NCBI GenBank assembly: GCA_012934845.2
Contig: WNNJ02001901.1
Coordinates: 1 to 64,000 of the forward strand
Direction: 5' to 3'
DNA from: Pomphorhynchus laevis
Lineage: Eukaryota; Acanthocephala; Palaeacanthocephala; Echinorhynchida; Pomphorhynchidae
DNA length: 64,000 nt
The position numbers and the translations under genes were made by a program. The notes under the pieces were generated by a model, which was not told the DNA's origin, ran no database searches, and worked only from the letters and a program-made list of their open reading frames with translations. This document shows, piece by piece, positions 35,801 through 47,800 of this stretch (positions are counted from its first letter, which is position 1; every line of letters starts with the position of its first letter).

Positions 35801-38800
35801 TTATCATGTATTTATATATTTCACTTGCCCCATTATTTTTATTCTGGGTATGAAACAGCGCGTGAGCTACTGCCCCGTCTGTTGGATTCTTCTGTTTTAT
35901 ATCTGCCATCCTATTGTTTATGCGTATGTTTAAGCCATTAGACGTTTCGCCTATATATTGCATTGAGCAAATAACACGTGGCCAAATACATGCAGTTTTT
36001 TGTATTACAAGTAGTACTAGGTGACACTCTATATTTGAGACCTGTCACTGAGCCTGAGAAGTAGTTTCCTGAGACTATAAGACTACAAGTTTTACACCGA
36101 CATCTCCTACACGGCTAACACGATGCTACCACTGAATTTGAGATTGTCATTGTATCACGTCTAATTGTCGGAGCAACCAAAAACCCTCGTATCGTGTTTA
36201 TATTCCGAAATAATATAACAGGTTCCCTTCCATTCATACCGGTATGTCTATAGGCAGATATATATACATATATATAGTTTATTATTAACCAAACGCCCAG
36301 CAATTAGGAAGAGAACACTTCTTTTACTTTTCGACTTTCGCCTTCTTTAGAAATTGTATGTTATTTAATTCTCAAACTTTTTCGAAACTGAATATAATTT
36401 TATGTAATATTTTGAATTGGTGTCATATATATCACTATGTTTTCCTCATGAAGAGGCAAAAACACCAGACAGCATTCTATATATCCTCATCAGATCAAGA
36501 AATAGAACCGAATTATTCTCGCAATATTCAAAGTCGCTACGTATGCCCAGTCATCCTATGTGTGACGACAAACTTCAACAACGGTATACGCGTTTCGCTC
36601 TAACGGAGCTCATCAGTACCATGACTTCTATAATCATCTATAGGCACCTTAACACACGCTTAAACAGTGTTTAAAGCTCGAAAACAGAACTACCCTTAAT
36701 CTGAATCATCAGAGGAAATTTAGCATAAACACTGCATGGCAGTGGGTATTGCAGTATACCATGCATCAGACACTAAATTCCTTTTAATATAAATGCTTTT
36801 ATATTTAGATACTTGCAATTCCTTATAAATAGCCACTTGAAAAATCAAATTTTCGAAACGCGTTGCTGCAAAAAATATGTTTAATTCTAATTACACAGAT
36901 TATATAAATTTTGTTTTTGTAATGAACGTCAATTATTTGTACAAAGTTATAAATTTTTGGAACGAATATAAATGAAAGTAGTTTATTCCAATAAAATATT
37001 TCAATCGCTAACATTCTGATTTATTTAAACATTCAACAATGAATTTAAACAACAAACTATAGATTTTAATTTCGGATAGCAGAAGCTTAGAAATATTGAG
37101 AAAAGTTTAAGTAACAATGTCGTTTTTAGTAAAAAGGTTTCAACTTTGTTGACAAAAATTTATAAATATTTTTAAATGATGGCAGATATAAAAGCTCGAT
37201 GTCTGAAGGCTACAAGACAGCAAATCAAAGTTGGCAGAGCATTGTAAATACAGCATAACTATGTAAATACCAGCTGTTATCACTTGATCGGACATCAGTT
37301 AGTGGATAAGTTTACAAATCATTTTACTCTATTATGCGCCTAACTGCATTAATATGATATGCAGTTTTTAATTTTAAAAAAGTCAAAAATATTATTTATT
37401 AAAAGATATTAACGAACTCAGTATTGAGATTAATAATAGCATATCGTTAAAAAAGGTTTTATAAAAACCTTTTTATAAGGTTTTTAAGGTAACTCTTAAT
37501 CATAATGGATGGAATAATTCTAGAAAGATTTACCTAATTCATGTGATATGATTATAGATAAAAAATATTTTAATCAAGTTTAACAGAAATTAAAAATAAA
37601 CTTTGTTTTATAATCAAATACATGATTTTTTAGAGACAATTTTGTTTTTGAGACATTTAATTGACTCAAGTTAAACGCAAATTGTTTTCGATTCAGATTT
37701 TACTGACTGTTTTAAAGCGATAACGTTTATTTTTAAATTATCTTATTTGATATGTTAATTGTCGAATAGTAATTGACTTTTGCTAGTTGGTCAATTTGGA
37801 AATTACAAACTAGAAAATAAGAATGCAATCCTTTAGGCATTCCATGATTTAAAAAGTTGCCGTATATGCATGCAAACTTTGATATTAAATCTTATGATAT
37901 CATCATTTGATAATCAATTTTGTTTGGCGAAAATAAAAGTAATGAGTCTGAATTTTATTTGGTACATTCATATAGCAAACATTTAATGATTACATATTTG
38001 GTAGAAGGACATGATAAAGACGAAATCATGATTGGTAAACAACAGCTATTATTGGTAAACAACATGTATTTTATGCAAGGGTACGTTACTACAGATGTAG
38101 AAGAGACATCCTTAAACTATTTTTCTTTTTGCTTTGCTTTTCGTTTATTAACTAATGCATTAGCATTGTTAGTTATCAAAGCAAGCCGGTCTCGCCAAAT
38201 ACACTTTGCCAAAAAAATATTATTGTCTTGCAATGCTTGACCAATGTCTTTCAGAAACGTAAGTTCACGAGAATGACGATTTTTAGATTTCGGCATATTT
38301 TTGTTGATATTTAAAATAGATATATTCAAGTTAATATCCTCATCGTTAACTTTGTTTTTATGGAAAGATGCGTCGGAATCCTTTGATTTGCATGGCTGCA
38401 TTTCAACGTTGTTACTCGAAATAAATAAAATATCCTCCAAGCAAAGTGATAACATCTTAGTGAGCTTCAGTGTTTTATGGACGGCAACCTGCATTTCACT
38501 TTTAACATCCAAAGTAGATTCATCTTGAACATCGGGAAAATAATCTTGAACGTCTTTCAGAGTAGCATAGTACTTATCGTAGAAGTTTACACGTTCCTGC
38601 AGCATACAAACAACGATTAAACGGTTATTTTACCAAGCACGACAACTTGCAGCTGTCGTCAAATATGAGTTTTATCGTTGTGTCGCAAAACATGACAACG
38701 TGTAATCAAAAACGACAATAGAATGAAGCAAACAATAGGTAATGAAACTGCAAAAAAATAAAGAATTAAACGATATTAACATACATTAAGTGAAATAAGA

Positions 38801-41800
38801 ACTTAAAGCATGAAAGAATCCAACACAATATGCAATCATTTTATTTAATTCACTCGTAAATAATAAAAATTATTAAAATTTAAATAATTCGCATTTATTT
38901 TTCATTCAATTATTAAAAAGAGAATAAGCTTTTATTTATGAAAATATACAAGTAATTAATTAAATAATTAATTAAAAATTTAGTATTTAATTAAAATAAA
39001 AAAACTAAATTTTTTTTACTTTTCCATGAAATAATATTTAAGATTAGAAAGCTATTATTATTTACAACATGTCTAAATTACAAGATGTTTGTAGTCCTAA
39101 ATTATTTTGATCATTAGATAATTTCGAAAACTTACGAAGACACTATCAAAGACTTACGAAGAGACTTTAAATTACAATAAAGCAGTGTAAGCAGCAGTGA
39201 AAACGAGAAAAAGCAAAATGTTTTTAATTGTTCATCGATACAACTCTATTTTCTTAAGAGTTGAATATAAAATTGGATAACGAGATTTATTTATTTTATA
39301 AATTAACATTAATTTATATTAATTTAAAGAGGATATTTATAAATTTATAAATGGCTATGCGTTTGTCATCAGATTTAATGTGCGATTTATTTTTAACTTG
39401 AGATTGATAGTTTGATTCAAGTACAAAACTACTAAACTTGCCATATCATCCTTAAAACATTAGATTTAAGGTGATGTACAATCTGATGGGAACACAATGT
39501 CAATTGAAAATTCAATAAATAGATTAATAAATCTCGTTAGCAAATTTCGCATTTAATAAAATTTTATTTATTTATTATTATATTTTTTTATTTTTAAATA
39601 TTAAAAATAATTTTTTAATTATTTTATACATTACAATTGCAAAACTCAATTGTATGTTCATGCCATTTGCTTCTAGTATACTTAAACTAAGCAACACAAA
39701 AAAGCGACCGAGATAATTTAAGCTATCTTATCCGCGAAGTAAAAATAAAATTTTAGAATTGAACAATTATACGATTAGAAGATATGTAACGAAATTATTA
39801 TCAACGAAGTAAAGTATCCTGCAGTTAAGATCTTGGCTAGGATCGATTATTGTGTTACATAAGTTTGGAAAATATAAAGTTTAAAAATTATAAATTTGAT
39901 ACGGGTTTAGAAAATACTTAATTAAAGAAATAATTAAATTAAACGCAGGCTTAATTCAAGTATTGAATACTTAAATTTCGAAAAAATAGGTTTAATTTAA
40001 GAAAGAAACAAGATCTAATGTTGTGAGATAAAAACCGCAAAATCAACAGTGGTAAAATTCTCAAATCAATAAAATACTTTAGCGATTTAAGCGTAGGTCG
40101 ATATGATTATTAGTAAATTGAGATAGTTTAAAAATTTTCATTGAGAGCATAACTTAAACACGATCTCTGTTTTCAATAATACATTAACAGTTCATATAGC
40201 GAGATATAAAAATCACGGATTTAATGCAAACCATTAAAGCATTTTAAATTTTAAACTTAAAATTAACTTTACGCTATAATGTCATTATATAATTTAAGAA
40301 CGAACTGGAAACACTAATATTGCGAATGAAAAAGCTTTAATAACAAAGCTATGACACTAAATGCTAAAAAATAGACACTAATATCGAAGATGATATCTTT
40401 ATGATAACGAATTGTTTCAAAAAAGCTTATTTGACTCGATATATCTGCTGAAAATTAGTTTCTTTGAGATCCTCCTACACTGCTCTTAACCCGTAATAAA
40501 CTAATGATAACAAACATTTAGATGCTTATTCAATATGACTGGAAGTCCAACGAACTTTTCGCTTAACTTCAAGAAAATTAGGCTATCTATTTTAATTAGA
40601 GATCCGTAAAATTAACGAATTATATACAATCATCTGCCTAAGCATTCACAACTTTCGTATAATGAGATTAACAATCAAATCATTGCATTGACAAAACTTG
40701 TCAATGTTTGAAACGCTATTCAACTTCATTGTATGTTCAATGTTCAATGTCTACTTCATTCTATTTCAGAATGAAGTAGACATTCAGAGTTTGAAGAGCG
40801 GATGCAAGCTAACAGATCTGCAATACAAATAATGAACAATTCGGAAGCCTGCAATAAAACAGTTCAAATAATTGATCTTATTAGTTAATTTGAAATAACA
40901 CTAACCCAAGCAACAAGAATCTTAATTGAATGAACTAATTTTATAAAAGAATTTCTAGATACAAGTCATACATGGCCGCCTAAATCAATTATTTTTAAGT
41001 AAAATATGTTTTTCCTGATGGTGCTGACTAAAAACGTTAGTCAAGATTGCGCCTATTCTGCTTCGAAATTAAAACTTGAAATTAATTTGGAACAAAATAA
41101 TCCACATACTGGTGCAATATCTGGAAAAGATTTGCTGACTATTGGTTTCTCAACAGATGCGCTTGTCACAGGTTTTGATGTCTCAGACGGCGTGATAGAT
41201 TTCGAATCTAAACAATAAGTTCACAAATTTAAAGCTACGTAATCACAATTATTTAGAAGCAAACTTGCTTTTGAACGCGAAATTTCAAAGAATGACGAAA
41301 TGCCGTTCTTTAAGGTACAACATTTAATTGCTTTTTCTAGATATAGAGAATAATTACAATAATTCTAGATACATAATTTAAATATTTAATATTTTATTCA
41401 CTAATTAATTTGTGATAATTTGTAATCAGTTGATTAAACAAATATGAGATTTTTATGATTTGGATTTATAGGTAAAAATAATTATAATTGAAATTTTTAA
41501 TACAATTAACCGATTATTTGATACAATCATATAATCTTATAAAAAAGGATTTTATGATTTCTATTTATCGTAAATCAATTCTGTTTAAAAATAACTTAAA
41601 GTTTTTGATACAAAAACTTTAAGAAACTAAGTATTTTGGTAGCAATAAAAAAATTGCCCTTAGATAAAGAAACTTCAATAAAATCAATAGTTTAAAATTA
41701 AACTTTAATTTAAGATTATTAAATTTACAACTTTAATATAAGATTTTTATGATTTCGATTTATCGGAATCAATGTTAAAAATTAAACTTTAATTGTTGCG

Positions 41801-44800
41801 AACGATATGGCAAATAAGAAATTTTTATTCGTTGAGGAAATTGTTGCAAAAATCAAGTAAAGAATTAGATGCTCATTAAATTAAAACATATAATTTGTTA
41901 ATTATTTAGAACTTGAAACAAATTTATCATGTGTAATTTTGACAAAGTACTTAATTTATAAATGTCCAGAAAAAATCTATTAGTTGCAAACAAAATACAA
42001 ACGAATTAAAGGTGATACGATTTTTGTTTAAAGAAATAATTATTCGTTTAAAAAGGTTTTCCATCAGCTATGCATTGGTCACAAAAATGTTTTATTATTT
42101 GAATAACGACAAGCTGAGAATATTTTTACATTTCAACTTTTTGTTTGTTTTGCAGTCATAGTTATCACTATGATTATCACTATCATTATCACAACTTGTC
42201 ACGTTTCTGTTAAGTGCATCGAAGGAGTTGCAATTCATTTTAGTTTGTAATAAAATAAGAAAAACTATTAAATAATATTTATCAAATATCTACCGTAATA
42301 TTAATATTTATAAGAAAACTTATCAACACAAATTAAATATTATTTAATGTAATTAAATATTAAAAGATATTTTATTATTTTAATACTAAAACAAACATCG
42401 ATGGTTTAGAAATTATTGAAACAAAATTGTCAACAGAACGTATAATTTGCGTCAGTTTATGACTGAAGATTTTTATGATGAACAACGCATCTGCTAAATG
42501 ACAAATTTAGAAATTCGAAAATCAAAAACTTTGTAACAGTCTAAACAAAGAGAAAAACTAAAATACCTTTATTCGTGGTTATAACGTAATTATGGTCATT
42601 TATCGTAATAACCTTGAAGCTAGACATATTTGAAAATAATTGCTCCAATGTTGAATGGTGTCCAATGTTCAGTGGAGTATTGTATCGGTCCTAAAACACG
42701 TATGTATAAAGATCGAACACTAAAGAAAGCTAAACGAACAAAATATAATCTCCAAATTGAGTGTATATTTATTCCCTCAGGATAATCTTTAACGATCTAA
42801 AGTTAGAACAGTGAAGAAAAGCAATGAGAAAAATTACCACGAACCCGTAAAAGTCTATCCGTAATAAGCACCTCGTCGCAGTCAACAAATTTTGTAACTG
42901 GTAAAGTATGCTCGTTTGGTATTGGTGATCGTAAAGACAAAGAATTTGATAATTGTTCAATTACTACAGTAGGCTGCTGAGTAGTATGACAATCGTTATT
43001 TTGCCTTATATGAAACACAGAAGGCAATAGCGGTCTAACTTGTACTGGATGTGCTATTCGATTTAACGCTAATTGAGCTAAATATTATATTTGCTTAATA
43101 AAATATATAACTTAAACGTATTCAATAACTTAGTCTATTATAGTGATTTAGGAATAATGTCTAAATTACCTGTTTTAAATCGACTTAGAAAAACTCGATT
43201 AAAGTTTTCATCAACAACAATCTGAGGTTCAAGTTTTGCTAATTGTGATCGTAATTCGTCAGGGGTTTGAAAGTTAACGTTCGATGTTTTGGCGATTTCA
43301 TCTCTTAAATTTTTCAGAGAAACTCCGTTTGGAAAGCGAGAAAGATATTGCAAAATCTAAAAGGAATATATTTACAACTCTATCAGAGTGAGTGACCTAA
43401 AATATGTCTTTCGGATCTAAGAAATACACTTAGAATTTGTAAATTTTAAGAAAATATTAAATTTGATTATAAATTGTATATTAATTGTCAAAGCCAAATC
43501 AACAATTAAATACAATAATTATGTTAGTTTAGAATAAATGCTAATAATTTCCTGTAAAAATTAACTAAGACAATATTTTTATTTTAAGTTTAGTTTTCAG
43601 TTAAGTTTAGTCAAGATTATTAAAAAATGAATAATAAAACAATTTTTTAAATAACTATTTTAAATAATTTCAATTCAGAAAAGAATTTTCATCCTGTTAT
43701 GAATGGATTTATGAAGTCGTTTTATGAATGGATTTATGAAGTCGTTTTATGAATGGATTGAAATAGATAAAATAGTGTATTACAAAAAAGATAAGAGGTC
43801 CTCAAAAGAAACTGATATTCTAGTAGGTTTCGGTCCCGGTTCCACAGCAAATCAGCAGAGTCAAATAGAAAAATAAAAGCTGAATATTAAAATTAAATAA
43901 TTGGCATTGACTGCATTCCTGATTGCTATGTGCTGGTATTTTTTTAAAAAGTTGCTAACATGTTAAATGAAAAATAGCTTGAACGAGATGTATGTGCTAC
44001 AATTGAATATTAGCACATTTTGGGAAAATAAAACAAATGTCCTGCATTCTGATCTATACTTTTGACGGCTACAATTGAATAACGATTAGCTGTTTCGTCG
44101 GGAGAAGATATTTATAATCAGGTATCCTTGGAGTACTAATTTAGCGACTCTATAGAAAATTAACACATTATGGGCAAAATAAAACAAATATGCCCTGCAT
44201 TTTGATTTAAACTTTTGACGGCTACAATATGGCGGCTTATAGAGCAACATAGAAGATGCTAAATAATTATGATTTCTTCCCGGATATAAAACGCTACTTT
44301 TAATTGCCCAATCTAGATAACTGTTTGAATATTGTAGGCAGCATGTACTGGGAATTAAAGTTATCTCTGTTTGTCAGATCAATAGTATTTTTTATTTAGA
44401 ATAAAACAGAATTAAAATTTATGAGCTACAAAGAAATGCATAAACGATACGATAACTATAATGAAATAAGTAGGAATAAGCTTATGAAAAATTTCTTTAG
44501 TGATAAAACATTAATTTAATAAGAAAATATCACAGCCGTCCTGAACAAGCATGTTTGCATCCGTATACATTTCAAAAACTGAACGCTCACTGCACGACAT
44601 TTTGGCGTACTCGCACACTTTACAATATATCTAAAATTCCTATTTAGTGGTTTAGTAGACAAAATCGCAGAGTCCATAGTATGATATATCATAAGAATCT
44701 ACCAAAACTCTAGGTATCAGATGAGTATCTAACTGATTACAAAATATTGAAAAGAGATGCACGTTTATCCGAGATATCCGACTATTTATTTTTCCTTGAA

Positions 44801-47800
44801 GATGGTTTGCCAAAAACAATATAAATATATATATTCGTATTGAGAGAGAACGCATTGATAGAGCCGGGTAGATTATGGAATGAAAAGCGACCAAAAGCGA
44901 CAGAGTCGTATGCATTCAAAAGCCATGGAATTTGGGAGTATTGCATCTACCATATGTAGTTATTTCATCCATCACATATGGTGTGTGAAACTGGTATCCA
45001 TTATGAGTATTTAGCCATGTATATAATAGCATTGATCAAACCAAAAAATATACAAAAATGATATTTGCCTTGGTCAATGATAGAACGTTCTAAGCTGGCA
45101 CGTTTAAAATCCGATTATTTCGCAACGATTGAAATCACGCATTCCGTATAAAAAGACAGAATTCACATATTCAATAACTGCATTGATTCGAAGACGAAGG
45201 AATACATTATCATTAGGATAGCGTATAGTCAATTAAATAAAGTCGACCAAAGATTCGCTTTAATATACCTAGACTAAAGCTGTCTAGATACAACATTCTA
45301 CTCAGCAATGCGTTGATTTTACGATAGAACAGTTTACAATGTAAATTTACTTTTACCGAAATTATTATAAAATTACCGATCAACTAATTGTCATCAAAAC
45401 ACGTTGTTTTTATAAATATTAAGATATAACAATAAAATGGTGTGTGAAATATGTAGAACGACTCATCGATTATATTATTGCATGTTCATTTCTGGCGACT
45501 TAGTTAGTTCCTCTGGGTCGGTTTGTAGAAGTCTATACGCTCGTACATTTGTAACAAATGTGTTAATATCTTCGTGACAATTTGATGCAACATACTCTCG
45601 AAAGGGTTTGGGTATACTGCGTTTGATAACTCTGTGCAATCTTTGAGTGACCACGGTTTTAACAAGACTGATGAAATCTTTAGTTGACTCACAGCTAAGG
45701 TTATTTAAGCTATTGAGAAACAAGATTTCCTCGCAATCTCTGTCGTGAACTTGACGATCAATGTAAAGATCTTTTGAATATTGTTCAATATCATCTGTAG
45801 ATAATTTTTGATCTATTCTCAATCGTGGATGCGAATCTAAATTTTCCTTATCTTCTCGGTACTCAGTTTCATTGGTACTTGATCGCTGCTGGTCACAGTT
45901 GATATCTACATAAAAATACGAGTAGCGATCACCTTCCTAAAAACCATCAGATACGGTTATTGCAATAATTAAAAGACGAGACATCAATAGAGCATCGCGA
46001 ACTGTAAAATGTAATGCAAAATCTATTAATAATACGTAGTAAAAACATAAGCAAGCTCGCGCAACGTATACGTTATCAGAAAAGTAGAAAGTCGATTTTA
46101 TTCATGGCATTTGCTTTTGCTAGACTTTGCCCTTACACACAAAGTATATCAAATGAAATGACAAAGACATTTGGTTGTGAAAATTCTTGTCCGGAACGAA
46201 ATGATAACCATTATAGATCAAAAATTAAAATATGGTCATCGCGAAATCGATTGTTTTAGATGAAGGTATTAATTGCATAATAATTTAAACTTCAATTATG
46301 CTATTATCTTGACTCAAAAACGAATATTAAAACACTTTGTTCAAGTGATTATTACACTTTAAAAATATTTTTTAGTTAAAATACAATTTTACGGATTTAA
46401 CGAAAAGTAAAATATGTAAATATCAAATATAGCCAGAAACATATAAAATATAAGGTACTGCTATTTAACGAAAGTAAAAATTTCCTTTATTTCAAAGATA
46501 TGAAATCATTGCTTCAATTGCTTCCTATAGATAGCATATTGTGAAAGGTAAAATTAACAAAAGAAAGATTAGAGATAAAAAATCTGATAAAAAATAAATC
46601 GTTTGTATGGGTATAAATAAATATAAGCTGACATTCACAGTAAAATAATATATTAATTTGCATAGTATAAGATGCACTTTATTTATCTTATGATCACATT
46701 ATAACGAAATATTAAGTAAAATTTCTTTAAATATTCAACGTTATTAATAAAATAATTTAATTTAAAATATTAAATTGCATAATATAAAAAAGTAAAAGTA
46801 ATAGAAACTATGGCGTTATTATTTCTGCACATAAACAAGGAAGTTAATAAATATTTTTATAGAAAAGTTAGTAAACTTCAAAATCTATAGGTAATTCATT
46901 ACATCTAGCAAAAAAAGTTAGAGTTTTTAAAATGGAATGAAAATAAAGTTTGTCGGTTGAAAATCTGCAAACGAATTTGTAAACTTATTTTCTCATAATT
47001 GAATACTGCAATATTGAAATACAAGAGTATACTAGTGTTTATAAACAATAATTTAAAATGATGTTGTCATTTATTAATAATTATTTATTAATAAATATAA
47101 AATTTACGTAAATTATTAATTATTAATTTTAATAATTAAAATTAATAATTGATTTTAAAATTGATTTAATTTCGGTAAAGGGAGCATCCAACTGGTTATC
47201 TGCTAGACCGTCAGAATACCTAAAAAATCACTTAAGTAAAAATCAATTACAGAATGCACTCGCATTTAGATATTGTTGGCACCCTCCTAATGCTCCAGCT
47301 TTTTGTCTATGTGGCCAACGCTTCAGCACACGCCACGAACTAGCTTGCCAAGCTGGTGGATTGCCAACGATAACACAATTTCATTCGTGATTTTTTTGCG
47401 AAAGAATTTTACTCTACTTTAGTTGTGCGGTATCAGTTGAACCAATACTTCAGCCAATCCTACCCGAGAACGTGTTCGAAAACGGAACATGGACTAGAGG
47501 GTAGAATGCAAAAGCTGATATTGAATGTTACGGCTTATACTGAGATAGTACAGAGCAGTCAATACTCGACATTTGCAAGCCATTTGGCTCCGTCCTACTC
47601 CGTCAGTTCTGTGGAGAGCCAGTTCCGCTACCACGGATCGAGGAAGGTCGCCAAGTACAGTGAATGTGTAGCGATATTTGAAAGAGCAGGTTTCTCCCCT
47701 GTGGTTCTTGCGTCAAATGGGGGATTTGGTCAGGGCGCACAGTCATTACTAAAACGTATACCTAAGCTAAAAGCCGACAGAGGACGTTAACTTTACAACG

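Noticed and set aside
41006-41218. 70-codon plus-strand frame
   Set aside because: The minus strand of the same DNA has splice sites and phases that bridge exons D and F exactly; the plus frame has no domain.
46014-46259. Extra exon of the LOTUS-Tudor gene
   Set aside because: A GTAAGG donor-like site exists on the minus strand, but no acceptor or phase fits between exons A and B, which already join in phase.
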